Counted from the first letter of the stretch, positions 27,670-36,205 are shown. The stretch is 37,332 nucleotides of DNA from CAZNGF01 sp964572855 (GCA_964572855.1 CAZNGF010000019.1:1-37332); one strand, 5' to 3'. Notes: a model not told the origin generated them from the letters alone. A program made the numbers and translations.

Positions 27670-29313
27670 ATGAGGCTGCGGCAATCCGACCACCCGACGC
27701 CCTCCCCCGAAACCCGCGTGGCCCAACTGGTCGAGGAGGCGCAGCGGGTCAAGAGCGCCGACCTCCAGCGCGCGGGCGAGTTGGCCGCGGAGGCGCTGGC
27801 GCTGGCCGAACGAAACGCGCTGCCCAAGGGCGAGGCGGACAGCTGCCGCGTGCTGGCCTGGTGCGAGCTGCACCGCGGCGCGTTCGATCGCGCGCTCGAG
27901 CGCGCCATGCGGACGCTGGCGCGCTATCGCGAGCTGGCGGACCCCGAGGGCGAGGCGTACGCCTCCTACCTGCTGGGCTCGGTTCACTGGCGCATGGGCG
28001 ACTTGGCCCGCGCGCTGGAGTACGCACTGGCGGGCATCGAGCTGGCCCGAGGGCTGCCCGAACGTCACAACGAGATGGGCCTGCACGTCCTGCTGGGCGG
28101 GATCTACTTCGACCAGGGGAACTACGACGAGGCCCTGCGCTGCATGGAAGCACTCAAACGCCTGGCCGAACGCGAAGGGGCGCATAACTTCCAGGCCGAC
28201 GCGCTCAACAACATGGCCTACGCCCACTACCACCGGGGCCGGTTGGACGAGGCGCGGGCGCGGGCGCTGGAGAGCCTGGCCCTGTTGGAGGAGATCCCTT
28301 CGACCCCGAGCCAACTGGCCGCGCTGCACACGGCCGTGGTGGTCCACATCGCGCTGGGCCACTACGACGTGGCCTGGGACTACCTCCGGCGCGGGCTCGC
28401 CCTGGCCGAGGCCCAGGAGGTCCCGGGCTCGATCTCCGAGTTCCTGATCGAGATGGGCAAACTCGCCCTGCTGCAGGGGGACGCCGACGCCGCGCTCGCG
28501 CATCTGAAGCGGGCGCTCGAGGTCGCGGCTCCGCTCAAGTCCCCGCTGCGCCAGGCCCAGGTGCACCGCCAGCTGGCCGAGGTTTGCAAGGCGCGCGGCG
28601 AGTTTGCGGAGGCGCTCGAGCACTTCGAGCGCTACCACGCGCACGACAAGCGCGTGTTCAACCGGCAGGCCGACCAGCGGCTCAAGGCCCTGGAAACGCT
28701 GCACGAGGTCGAGCAGGCCCGGCAGCAGACCGAGATCTACCGGCTCAAGAACGTCGCGCTGCAGGCCGAGGTCGAGCAGCGCAAGCGCTCCGAGGCCCGC
28801 CTGAAACACCTGGCCCGCCACGACGCGCTCACCGGGGTTTACAATCGCGGCCACTTCCTGGAGCGGGCCGAGGCCACCCTGGGCGAAGCCGCCCGGCGCG
28901 GGGCCTCGGTGGGGGTGGCCATGTGCGACGTGGACGACTTCAAGCGGGTTAACGACATGCACGGCCACGCCGTGGGCGATTCGATCCTGCGCGCCGTGGC
29001 CGACTGGCTCAAGCGCAACGTGCGCGCCGGCGACCTCTACGGCCGCTACGGGGGCGACGAGTTCGCCGTGCTGTTTTTGGACGCCGCGCCGGAGACGTGC
29101 CGGCGCATCGCCGAGCGCGTGCGCCGCGGGCTCGAAGCCAACCCGGTTCACATCGACGGCGCGCCCTTCCCGATCACGCTCAGCATCGGGGTCACCGCGC
29201 TGGCGCGCCCCGAGACGGCGGACCTGACCCCGCTGTTCGAGCGGGCCGACCGCGCGCTCTACCGGGCCAAGCAAGGCGGCAAGAACCAAGTGCGCCTGGC
29301 CCCTTCCCTCTAA
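27670..29313 (+). CDS. TPR-repeat diguanylate cyclase (GGDEF)
   Basis: A 547-residue cytoplasmic protein without membrane segments. Residues ~15-345 are tetratricopeptide repeats in pairs of helices (ASYLLGSVHWRMGDLARALEYALAG, LGGIYFDQGNYDEALRCMEAL and others). Residues ~345-385 form a coiled coil. The GGDEF domain runs from about 385 to the end: HLARHDALTGVYNRGHF, DVDDFKRVNDMHGH, then GRYGGDEF at 458-465. The intact motif predicts c-di-GMP synthesis. RAGD at 452-455, five residues before GGDEF, is the inhibitory I-site, so feedback control is likely. The TPR part should bind a protein or peptide signal. No PilZ or EAL protein is nearby. Confidence 0.93.
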   Translation: MRLRQSDHPTPSPETRVAQLVEEAQRVKSADLQRAGELAAEALALAERNALPKGEADSCRVLAWCELHRGAFDRALERAMRTLARYRELADPEGEAYASYLLGSVHWRMGDLARALEYALAGIELARGLPERHNEMGLHVLLGGIYFDQGNYDEALRCMEALKRLAEREGAHNFQADALNNMAYAHYHRGRLDEARARALESLALLEEIPSTPSQLAALHTAVVVHIALGHYDVAWDYLRRGLALAEAQEVPGSISEFLIEMGKLALLQGDADAALAHLKRALEVAAPLKSPLRQAQVHRQLAEVCKARGEFAEALEHFERYHAHDKRVFNRQADQRLKALETLHEVEQARQQTEIYRLKNVALQAEVEQRKRSEARLKHLARHDALTGVYNRGHFLERAEATLGEAARRGASVGVAMCDVDDFKRVNDMHGHAVGDSILRAVADWLKRNVRAGDLYGRYGGDEFAVLFLDAAPETCRRIAERVRRGLEANPVHIDGAPFPITLSIGVTALARPETADLTPLFERADRALYRAKQGGKNQVRLAPSL

Positions 29314-29348
29314 ACGCGCGCTGACGGTGATTTCCCCGATGGGGTCGT

Positions 29349-29354
29349 TATAAT
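29349..29354 (+). promoter_or_regulatory. -10 element of otsAB-nudC operon
   Basis: TATAAT, with +1 near 29361 and a 34-base leader containing GGGAGGG before ATG 29395. No convincing -35 at 16-18 bases. Confidence 0.5.
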
Positions 29355-29394
29355 CGATTGCGATGTTCGTAAAACCCCCGTCGGGAGGGACCCC

Positions 29395-31617
29395 ATGACT
29401 TCAGTGCCCGAGCCCCAAAGCGGGCGGCTCTTGATCGTGTCGAACCGGTTGTCGGTCCGGCTGGAGCGGGCCGCGGACGGCTTCGCCTACCACCCGAGCG
29501 TGGGGGGCCTGGCCACGGCGCTGAGCGCGCTCGACCGCGACGAAGACGTGCTCTGGATCGGCTGGCCGGGGCTTGAAGTCACCGACCCGCGCGAGCGCGA
29601 CGAGGTCGAAGCCCGCCTGCGCGAGGCGCACCGTTGCCTGCCGGTGTTCCTGACTCAGGAACAGGTGACGCGCTACTACGACGGCTTCAGCAACGGCTGC
29701 CTCTGGCCGCTGTTCCACTACTTCCCGCAGTACGCCCACTACGACGAGGCCGAGTGGGAGGCCTACCGTGAAGTCAACCGCGCCTTCGCCGAGCGCGTGC
29801 TCGAGGTGGTCGAGCCGGGCGACCGCGTCTGGGTGCAGGACTACCACCTCATGCTGCTGCCGGCCATGATCCGCGAGGCCCAGCCGGAAATCCCGATCGG
29901 CTTCTTCCTGCACATCCCGTTCCCGTCCTCGGAGATCTACCGCATGCTCCCGTGGCGCGCCGAGCTGCTGGAGGGGCTGATCGGCGCGGACCTGATCGGC
30001 TTCCACAGCTTCGGTTACACGCGCCACTTGCTGAGCAGCCTGCTGCGCCTGCTGGGGCTGGATCAGTCCTTCGGCCAGGTGATGGTGCGCGGCCGGCCCG
30101 TTCGGGTCGAGACCTTTCCGCTGGGCGTCGACGTCGAGCGCTTCGCTGCCGTGGCCCACGACCCCGAGGCCCAAGCCGAGCTGGAGCGGCTCCGGCGCGA
30201 GGCCGACGGGCGGCGCATCGTGCTCTCGGTGGACCGGCTCGACTTCACCAAGGGCATCCTGGAGCGCCTGCAGGCGGTCGACCGCTTTTTGAGCCAACGC
30301 CCCGAGTGGCACGGAAAGGTCACCTTCATCATGCTGTGCGTGCCCTCGCGCGAGCGCGTGCCCGAGTACCGCTCGCTCAAGCGGCGCGTCGACGAGTGGG
30401 TGGGCCGGGTCAACGGCCGGTACGGCCATCCCGGCTGGAGCCCGATCTGGTACCTCTACCGCGCGCTCCCGTTCGACAAGTTCGTCCCGCTGTACCAGCT
30501 GGCCGACGTGGCGCTGGTGACCCCGTTGCGCGACGGGATGAACCTGGTGGCCAAGGAATACCTGGCCGCGCGGCCCGACAACAGCGGCGTGCTCGTGCTG
30601 AGCGAGACGGCCGGCGCCGCCGAGGAGCTGGGCGAGGCGCTGATCGTCAACCCGCACGACACGCGCGCCCTGGTCGAGGCGCTGGAGCAGGCGCTGGCCA
30701 TGCCGCCCGGGGAGCAGCGCGCGCGCAACGAGCGCATGCGCACGCGGCTCAAGCGCTACGACACCAAACGCTGGGCCGACGAGTTTTTGACCTGTCTGGA
30801 CGAGATCCGCCAGCGCTCGCCCCAACTCACCCAGACCAAGCTCGAGGGCGAGGCGCTCGACGCGCTCAAGGCAGCCTATCGGGAGGGTCGCAAGCGGCTG
30901 ATCATGCTGGATTACGACGGCACGCTCGTCCCGTTCTCGCGCCACCCCGACGGCGCGGCCCCGCCGCCGGAGCTGGTCGAGGAGCTCAAGGCGCTGGCCG
31001 CCGACCCGCGCAACGACGTGGTCGTGATCAGCGGTCGGGACGCCGACACGCTCGAAGGTTGGCTCGGCGACATCTGGGGCAGCCTGGTGGCCGAGCACGG
31101 GGCCTACACGCGCCGGCCCGGCAACGACTGGGAGCGCATCGAGGGCGGGCTCTCGACCGCCTGGAAGGAGCAATTGCGCCCCGTGCTCGAGGTCTACGCC
31201 GACCGCACACCGGGCGCGCTGCTGGAGGAAAAGCGGGACGGGCTCGCCTGGCATTACCGCAACGCCGACCCCGAGCTGGGCGCGCTGCGCGCCAAGGAGC
31301 TGATCGAACACCTGGACGACTTCATCTCCAACACCTCGCTGCACGTGTTGCGCGGCAACTGCGTGGTCGAGATCCGCAACGGCCGGCTCAACAAGGGCAA
31401 CGCCGCCCAGCGCTGGCTGGCAAGCGGCAAGGAGTACGACTTCATCCTGGCCGCCGGCGACGACACCACCGACGAGGACCTGTTCGCGGCCATGCCCGAG
31501 GGCGCCTGGACCGTCAAGGTGCGCCGGGCCCGCAACTCGCGCGCGCGCCACTACGTCCCCTCGCCGGCGCGCATGCGCGAGCTGCTGGCGGCGCTCAACG
31601 CCTCGGCGGACGCATGA
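29395..31617 (+). CDS. otsAB: Bifunctional trehalose-6-phosphate synthase/phosphatase
   Basis: A 740-residue fusion of both steps of trehalose synthesis from UDP-glucose (or another NDP-glucose) and glucose-6-phosphate. Residues 1-480 are the GT20 synthase: LLIVSNRLSVRLE, LWIGWPG, YYDGFSNGCLWPLFHY, VWVQDYHLMLLPAM, GFFLHIPFPSSEIYRMLPWR, SVDRLDFTKGI and TPLRDGMNLVAKEYLA. Residues ~495-740 are the HAD-type phosphatase: MLDYDGTLVPFS with the nucleophile Asp506 and Asp508, VVISGRD, VAEHGAY, and AAGDDTTDEDLFAAMP. All key motifs are intact. With the betaine transporter it points to osmoprotection. Stop overlaps nudC start (ATGA). Confidence 0.96.
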   Translation: MTSVPEPQSGRLLIVSNRLSVRLERAADGFAYHPSVGGLATALSALDRDEDVLWIGWPGLEVTDPRERDEVEARLREAHRCLPVFLTQEQVTRYYDGFSNGCLWPLFHYFPQYAHYDEAEWEAYREVNRAFAERVLEVVEPGDRVWVQDYHLMLLPAMIREAQPEIPIGFFLHIPFPSSEIYRMLPWRAELLEGLIGADLIGFHSFGYTRHLLSSLLRLLGLDQSFGQVMVRGRPVRVETFPLGVDVERFAAVAHDPEAQAELERLRREADGRRIVLSVDRLDFTKGILERLQAVDRFLSQRPEWHGKVTFIMLCVPSRERVPEYRSLKRRVDEWVGRVNGRYGHPGWSPIWYLYRALPFDKFVPLYQLADVALVTPLRDGMNLVAKEYLAARPDNSGVLVLSETAGAAEELGEALIVNPHDTRALVEALEQALAMPPGEQRARNERMRTRLKRYDTKRWADEFLTCLDEIRQRSPQLTQTKLEGEALDALKAAYREGRKRLIMLDYDGTLVPFSRHPDGAAPPPELVEELKALAADPRNDVVVISGRDADTLEGWLGDIWGSLVAEHGAYTRRPGNDWERIEGGLSTAWKEQLRPVLEVYADRTPGALLEEKRDGLAWHYRNADPELGALRAKELIEHLDDFISNTSLHVLRGNCVVEIRNGRLNKGNAAQRWLASGKEYDFILAAGDDTTDEDLFAAMPEGAWTVKVRRARNSRARHYVPSPARMRELLAALNASADA

Positions 31618-32603
31618 ACGGCCGGGGCGAGCTCGACCACTTCGGCCGCTCGGCGCGCAACGGCTTCGGGACCACGCCGCTGGCGCGCGCGGCCCAGCGC
31701 CGCCGGGACGCCGACTGGGTCGCCGCGCGGCTGGCCGACCCCGCAACGCGTTTCGTGCCCGTGTGGCGCGCGCGCGTGCTGGCTCGCCGCGAGGGGGACG
31801 CGCTGCGGCCCGTCTACCTGGGCGCCGAAGAGGCCGCGCCGTTGCGCGAGCAGGCCGACTCGCTGTGCCTGCTCGGGCTCGACGGCCAGCGGGCCGTGTT
31901 CGGGCTCGACCTGCCGGCCGCCTCGGACGAGGTCGAGGGCGCCTTCAAGCCCCTGGGCCGTTTCTACGACCTGCGCGTGGTGGGGTCGCTGTTGGACGCC
32001 GGCGACGGGGCCGTGCTGGCCCACGCGCGCGCCATGGCCCACTGGCACCGTACCCACCGCTTCTGCGGCGTCTGCGGCGCGCCGACCGCCAGCCGCGAGG
32101 CCGGCCACCTGCGCGTCTGCAGCGACGACGCCTGCGCGCGCGCCCACTTCCCGCGCACGGACCCGGCGGTCATCGTGGCCGTCACGCACGATTCACGCCT
32201 GCTGCTGGCGCGCCAGCCCCACTGGCCTCCCAGGCGCCACAGCGTGCTGGCCGGCTTCGTCGAGCCGGGCGAGACGCTGGAGGAGGCCGTCGTGCGCGAG
32301 GTGGCGGAAGAAGCGGGCCTGCGCTTGCGGCGCGTCCACTACCACAGCTCGCAGCCCTGGCCCTTCCCGGCCTCGCTCATGCTGGGCTTCACGGCCGAGG
32401 CCGAGGACGGGACGATCCGCTTGCTGGACCAGGAGCTCGAGGAAGCCCGCTGGGTGGGGCGGGACGGGCTGGCCGCGGCGCTGGGAAGCGGTGAGCTGCT
32501 GCTGCCCCCGCCGCTGTCGATCGCGTTCCGCCTGGTCGAGGACTGGTTCGACCCGCAAGGCAGCGGGAGGCTGCGCGCGCTGGCCGAGGCCCAGGGCGCA
32601 TGA
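31614..32603 (+). CDS. nudC: NAD(+) diphosphatase / NADH pyrophosphatase NudC
   Basis: A 329-residue Nudix enzyme that splits NAD(H) to NMN(H) and AMP and, in E. coli, removes NAD caps from RNA. The N-terminal domain ends in a zinc ribbon FCGVCG...CSDDAC (four Cys). The Nudix box GFVEPGETLEEAVVREVAEEAGL follows, and the NudC-specific SQPWPFPASLM comes after it. The frame is open far upstream inside otsAB, but ATG 31614, which overlaps the otsAB stop by 4 bases, is the sensible start. Coupled to otsAB before and GIY-YIG after. Confidence 0.94.
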   Translation: MNGRGELDHFGRSARNGFGTTPLARAAQRRRDADWVAARLADPATRFVPVWRARVLARREGDALRPVYLGAEEAAPLREQADSLCLLGLDGQRAVFGLDLPAASDEVEGAFKPLGRFYDLRVVGSLLDAGDGAVLAHARAMAHWHRTHRFCGVCGAPTASREAGHLRVCSDDACARAHFPRTDPAVIVAVTHDSRLLLARQPHWPPRRHSVLAGFVEPGETLEEAVVREVAEEAGLRLRRVHYHSSQPWPFPASLMLGFTAEAEDGTIRLLDQELEEARWVGRDGLAAALGSGELLLPPPLSIAFRLVEDWFDPQGSGRLRALAEAQGA

Positions 32604-32935
32604 GCGGGGCGGCGTTCTGGGTCTACCTGATCGAGTGCGAGAACGGGAGTTTTTATGCGGGCTACGCCCGCGACCCGGCCGCGCGCTACGCCCAGCACGC
32701 GCGCGGGGCGGGCGCGCGCTACACCCGCAGCTTCAAGCCCGTCCGCTTGGCCGCCTGCTGGGGCGTTCCCACGCGCAGCGCGGCCCTGAAACTCGAACGG
32801 TTGCTCAAGCGCTGCACGCACGCGCGCAAGGCGGCGTTGGCCCAAAACCCGGCCGCGCTCGCGCCGCTGGCGCGGGCCGAGTTGGGGCTGGCCGAGGGGG
32901 CGCTCGCGCCGGGCGATCCGGCGCTCGACGCGTAA
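32600..32935 (+). CDS. GIY-YIG nuclease-fold protein (UPF0213-like)
   Basis: A 111-residue single-domain protein: FWVYLIECENGSFYAGYARDP covers the GIY and YIG strands (VYL and YAGYA), followed by RYAQHARGAGARYTR with the catalytic-type Arg and the KLERLLKR Glu helix. Members of this size (such as YhbQ/YazA) are presumed small nucleases with unproven roles. ATG 32600 overlaps the nudC stop (ATGA), making the third coupled gene of the otsAB operon. The C-terminal ~30 residues are Ala-rich and poorly conserved. Confidence 0.87.
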   Translation: MSGAAFWVYLIECENGSFYAGYARDPAARYAQHARGAGARYTRSFKPVRLAACWGVPTRSAALKLERLLKRCTHARKAALAQNPAALAPLARAELGLAEGALAPGDPALDA

Positions 32936-32968
32936 AAGGCGCGCTTGCAGCTCGTTTTCCCCGTTCGG

Positions 32969-33033
32969 TTGGCATTTCCCATCGTTGTCTAGTAGGTTGA
33001 CCGCGTGGGATGACGGTTGCGCGCCACGCGCAA
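32969..33033 (+). promoter_or_regulatory. Promoter and 5'-leader hairpin of the FKBP gene
   Basis: TTGGCA (32969-32974), 18-base spacer, TAGGTT (32993-32998), predicting +1 near 33005. In the leader, TTGCGCG-CCA-CGCGCAA (33017-33033) makes a 7-bp stem about 17 bases before the AAGGAGG ribosome site. It may stabilise the message; it does not cover the ribosome site. Confidence 0.45.
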
Positions 33034-33061
33034 AGCGAACGAAACCGCCAAGGAGGCAACC

Positions 33062-33490
33062 ATGGCAGCAGCGAAACAGGGCGACACCGTGAAGGTGCAC
33101 TACACCGGCAAGCTGGAAGACGGCTCGGTGTTCGACTCCTCCCGCGAGCGCGAGCCGCTGGAGTTCAACCTGGGCGAGGGACAAGTGATCTCGGGTTTCG
33201 AACAGGCCGTCGAAGGGATGGCGCCCGGCGAGTCCAAGGCCGTCGAGGTCGCCCCCGAAGAGGGCTACGGCCCGCACCGGGACGACATGATCCTGGAGGT
33301 CGGCCGGGAGCAGCTCCCCGAGGACCTGGAGCCGTTCGTGGGCCAGCAGCTCAAGCTGAGCCAGCCCGACGGCGAGGACGTCATCGTCAACGTCACCGAG
33401 GTGGACGACGAGCAGATCAAGCTGGACGCCAACCACCCGCTGGCCGGCGAGGCCCTCCACTTCGACATCGAGCTGGTCGAGATCGTCTAA
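33062..33490 (+). CDS. SlyD-type FKBP peptidyl-prolyl cis-trans isomerase
   Basis: A 142-residue cytoplasmic protein. FKBP part: VKVHYTGKLEDGSVFDSSREREPLEFNLGEGQVISGFEQAVEGMAPGESK. The IF (insert-in-flap) chaperone domain follows (about residues 75-120, AVEVAPEEGYGPHRDDMI to VTEVDDEQIKLDANHPLAGEAL), then the closing strand FDIELVEIV. There is no His-rich metal-binding tail as in E. coli SlyD. It catalyses Xaa-Pro isomerisation and binds unfolded chains. AAGGAGG lies 6 bases before ATG 33062; the upstream ATG-less frame start at 33017 is within the leader hairpin. Confidence 0.94.
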   Translation: MAAAKQGDTVKVHYTGKLEDGSVFDSSREREPLEFNLGEGQVISGFEQAVEGMAPGESKAVEVAPEEGYGPHRDDMILEVGREQLPEDLEPFVGQQLKLSQPDGEDVIVNVTEVDDEQIKLDANHPLAGEALHFDIELVEIV

Positions 33491-33620
33491 GCCGAACCAC
33501 CCCCGGATCGGCGCGGCCCCGCGGGTTCGAGGCGCGAACGGGTCCGGGTCGTTCGAAAATCCAAGCGCATTCGTCGAGAAAGGCAGGGCAAGCGAACGCC
33601 CCGGCGCTCGCGGATCGTAG

Positions 33621-34526
33621 ATGGGCTACCTTGCACTGGCGATCCTGTGCAGCGCTTCGATCGCCCTGTTGTTCAAGCGCAGCGAGTCGACGGGCCTGAA
33701 CCGCTACGCGGTCACGGCCGCCAACTACGCCGTGGCGGCTCTGGTGAGCGCCGCGCTGCTGGCGCTCGACCCGCCCGCGTGGGACTGGAGCGGCGCGTGG
33801 GGCGCGCTGAGCGCGACGCTGGCGCGCGGGCAGGCCCCCGTCCCCGCCGGGAGCGCGCTCTGGTCCGTGCTGGCCGGCCTGGGCGCGGGCGCGTTCTTCT
33901 TCCTGGCGTTCATCCAGTACCAGCTCAGCGTGCGCGACCACGGCGCCGGGCTGGCCGGTGCCTTCATCAAGCTCGGCATCCTGGTGCCGATGGCGCTCTC
34001 GCTGGTCGTCTGGGAGGAATACCCCACGGCCGTGCAGTGGGGCGGCATCACGCTGGCCGTCGGCTCGATCGCGCTGGTGAACTGGCCGGGGCGCGGGATC
34101 GGGCGGGACGCCGTCAGGCCCGCGCTGCTGTTGCTGTTGCTGTTCGCCTTCGGCGGGCTGGCCGAGTTCAGCAACAAGGTCTTTCAGCGCTACGCGCTGC
34201 TGGAGGACCGCGCGCTCTTCTTGCTGGTCACGTTCGCCGTCGCGTTCCTCTTGAGCGCCTGGGCCGCGCGGCGCCGCCCCGCCCCCGTGACGCGGCGTGA
34301 CCTGGCCATGGGCGCGCTGGTGGGCGTGCCGAACCTGTTCTCCTCGTTCTTCCTCATCCTGGCGCTGAACGAGCTGCCGGCCGCCGTGGCCTTCCCGGCC
34401 TTCGGCGCGGGCAGCATCCTGCTCATCAACGCCGCCGGCTTCTGGCTCTTCCGCGAACGCCTGCGGCGCCGCGAGCAAGTCGCCGTGGGCCTGACGATTC
34501 TGGCGCTGGTGCTGATCAACCTCTGA
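33621..34526 (+). CDS. DMT-superfamily (EamA-like) membrane transporter
   Basis: A 301-residue very hydrophobic protein with about ten helices in two halves. The first half begins MGYLALAILCSASIALLFKRSE, and includes FIQYQLSVRDHGAGLAGAFIKLGILVPMALSLVVWEE. The second half has FAFGGLAEFSNKVFQRY and ends PAVAFPAFGAGSILLINAAGFWLFRERLRRREQVAVGLTILALVLINL. That duplication and the final helix pattern fit drug/metabolite (EamA-type) permeases. Substrate unknown. ATG 33621 has no clear ribosome site; the 130 bases before it show no other gene. A GAGGGG/CCCCTC hairpin (34536-34551) follows the stop. Confidence 0.8.
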   Translation: MGYLALAILCSASIALLFKRSESTGLNRYAVTAANYAVAALVSAALLALDPPAWDWSGAWGALSATLARGQAPVPAGSALWSVLAGLGAGAFFFLAFIQYQLSVRDHGAGLAGAFIKLGILVPMALSLVVWEEYPTAVQWGGITLAVGSIALVNWPGRGIGRDAVRPALLLLLLFAFGGLAEFSNKVFQRYALLEDRALFLLVTFAVAFLLSAWAARRRPAPVTRRDLAMGALVGVPNLFSSFFLILALNELPAAVAFPAFGAGSILLINAAGFWLFRERLRRREQVAVGLTILALVLINL

Positions 34527-34580
34527 TCATCAGCCGAGGGGACGCCCCCTCAGCGCACGAGCAATTCTAAGATCAAGCCA

Positions 34581-34608
34581 TTGACACAAAACGCGAAATT
34601 GCTATACT
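34581..34608 (+). promoter_or_regulatory. Promoter of the AAA/DUF4143 gene, framed by an inverted repeat
   Basis: TTGACA (34581-34586), 16-base spacer, TATACT (34603-34608), with +1 near 34615. The 8-bp pair TAAGATCA (34568-34575) and TGATCTTA (34622-34629) flanks the promoter and may be an operator pair. AT-rich compared with neighbours. Confidence 0.7.
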
Positions 34609-34637
34609 AATGTCAGCTTGCTGATCTTAATTCCAAT

Positions 34638-36092
34638 ATGAAAAACGTAACCGCCCAACAGATCAAAAAGAGGCTTGAAACGGAAAATCCTTGGTGGCAT
34701 CAGCCCCACCAGATTCCAGCGCACTTCTTGCAAATGAACCCTCGTCCCTATTTCGAACTGTTCTTCCCACTTGCTGAGCAAAGAGAACCACGTAGGGCAA
34801 CCGTCCTGATGGGGCCACGGAGGGTCGGCAAAACCGTCTTGATGCACCATACAATCCAGAAAATGATCGATGAAGGTGTAGATCCGCAAAGAATATGCTA
34901 CATCTCTGTCGATCATCCCATTTACAACGGCCTGTCGTTGGATGACCTACTGGACCACTATGCACAGTCAACCGGCCTCGCATTATTAGAGCAAGTATAT
35001 TATATTTTCTTTGATGAAATCCAATATATGAAGCATTGGGAAACCTATCTCAAATCCCTGGTAGACACGCATCCAAAGGTAAAGGCCATCGCATCGGGTT
35101 CGGCAGCGGCGGCACTTCGCTTAAAGAGCAACGAATCAGGCGCCGGAAGGTTTACGGATTTCCTCCTTCCTCCACTGACTTTCCACGAATACCTACATCT
35201 TCTCGACATAGAGGAAGTCATGGAAATTCGAGAGGACGAAGACTCCATCACGATACTCGATGCCGATATAGAAGTAATGAACGAGCATTTCCTGAAATAC
35301 CTGAATTTCGGCGGGTATCCAGAGGTTATCTTTTCGCCCGAAATACAGGGTGATCCCGGGCGCTTTATCAAGAGTGACATTATTGACAAAGTCTTGTTGC
35401 GCGATTTACCGATTCTATACGGTATCACAAACATTCAAGATCTTAATTCGCTGTTTACGATGTTGGCGTTCAATACGGCCAACGAAATCAGCCTTGAAGA
35501 ACTGGCACAGAATTCGGGCACCTCAAAAAACACCATCAAGCGGTATGTTGAGTACCTGGAAGCAGCCTTTCTTGTTCGGGTCATCAAGCGGGTTGATAGG
35601 AACGCCAAGCGCTTTCAACGTCAACCCGCCTTCAAGGTCTATTTGACCAATCCCTCGATCAGAAGTGCGCTGTTCTCGCCGATCGATGCCGATCATGAAG
35701 ATGTGGGGCCTCTAGCGGAAACCGCCATCTTCGCTCAGTGGTTTCACTCGGCATTTGAAAGACTCTACTACGCAAGGTGGAAAGAAGGCGGGAAACAGGG
35801 AGAAGTCGATATCGTCCGCCTTGACACGCAACAACGGGTCATCTCCGCCATTGAGGTGAAGTGGTCCGATCGGTTCTTCAAGCGCCCCGATAGACTACAG
35901 GCACTCCTGGCTTTCTGCACGAAACATGGACTTCAACGCGCAACTGTAACCACGAGGACTACACACGGGAAGAAGGAGCTAGGCGGCGTGAGCATCGATT
36001 TCGTTCCCACGAGTGTTTACTGCTTCCTCGTCGGTTACCAGATCGTGCGAGGCAAACGGTTCCACTATGGAGTGCTATCACGAGATTCTTAG
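34638..36092 (+). CDS. AAA_14 / DUF4143 family ATPase with nuclease-like C-terminus
   Basis: A 484-residue protein of the AAA_14 (PF13173)-DUF4143 type. Walker A is GPRRVGKT (residues 59-66), Walker B YYIFFDEIQYMKHWE, sensor-like IASGSAAAAL, followed by the family's DFLLPPLTFHEYL. The middle holds a winged-helix segment (EISLEELAQNSGTSKNTIKRYVEYLEAAFLVR). The C-terminal ~100 residues contain GEVDIVRLD...ISAIEVKW, the D-ExK pattern of a PD-(D/E)XK nuclease fold. The role is unknown; members are patchily spread and often horizontally acquired. The AT-richer codons, own promoter and attC-like structure behind it fit transfer. Confidence 0.88.
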   Translation: MKNVTAQQIKKRLETENPWWHQPHQIPAHFLQMNPRPYFELFFPLAEQREPRRATVLMGPRRVGKTVLMHHTIQKMIDEGVDPQRICYISVDHPIYNGLSLDDLLDHYAQSTGLALLEQVYYIFFDEIQYMKHWETYLKSLVDTHPKVKAIASGSAAAALRLKSNESGAGRFTDFLLPPLTFHEYLHLLDIEEVMEIREDEDSITILDADIEVMNEHFLKYLNFGGYPEVIFSPEIQGDPGRFIKSDIIDKVLLRDLPILYGITNIQDLNSLFTMLAFNTANEISLEELAQNSGTSKNTIKRYVEYLEAAFLVRVIKRVDRNAKRFQRQPAFKVYLTNPSIRSALFSPIDADHEDVGPLAETAIFAQWFHSAFERLYYARWKEGGKQGEVDIVRLDTQQRVISAIEVKWSDRFFKRPDRLQALLAFCTKHGLQRATVTTRTTHGKKELGGVSIDFVPTSVYCFLVGYQIVRGKRFHYGVLSRDS

Positions 36093-36095
36093 AGC

Positions 36096-36165
36096 GCCTA
36101 ACAAAAATGGACCTGTTGATGCGCAATGGTCCAACAGATCGACGTCGAAACAGGTTTTGTTAGCT
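36096..36165. other. attC-like inverted-repeat structure after the AAA/DUF4143 gene
   Basis: Starting 3 bases after the gene's stop, GCCTAAC (36096-36102) and GTTAGCT (36159-36165) resemble the R'' (RYYYAAC) and R' (GTTRRRY, one mismatch) boxes of integron attC sites. CTAACAAAA pairs with TTTTGTTAG (9 bp), and CCTGTT (36112-36117) with AACAGG (36149-36154), leaving a 5-base one-sided bulge. Size (70 bp) and position fit a gene cassette. No integrase or second attC is in view, so this may be only a hairpin. Confidence 0.4.
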
Positions 36166-36205
36166 GGTCTTAAGAATCCAAACCACAACCGTGCGCACTG
36201 ACTGC

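Noticed and set aside
34536..34551. GAGGGG-ACGC-CCCCTC hairpin after the EamA-like gene, considered as a terminator
   Set aside because: Only 6 bp and followed by AGCGCACGAG rather than a T-run.
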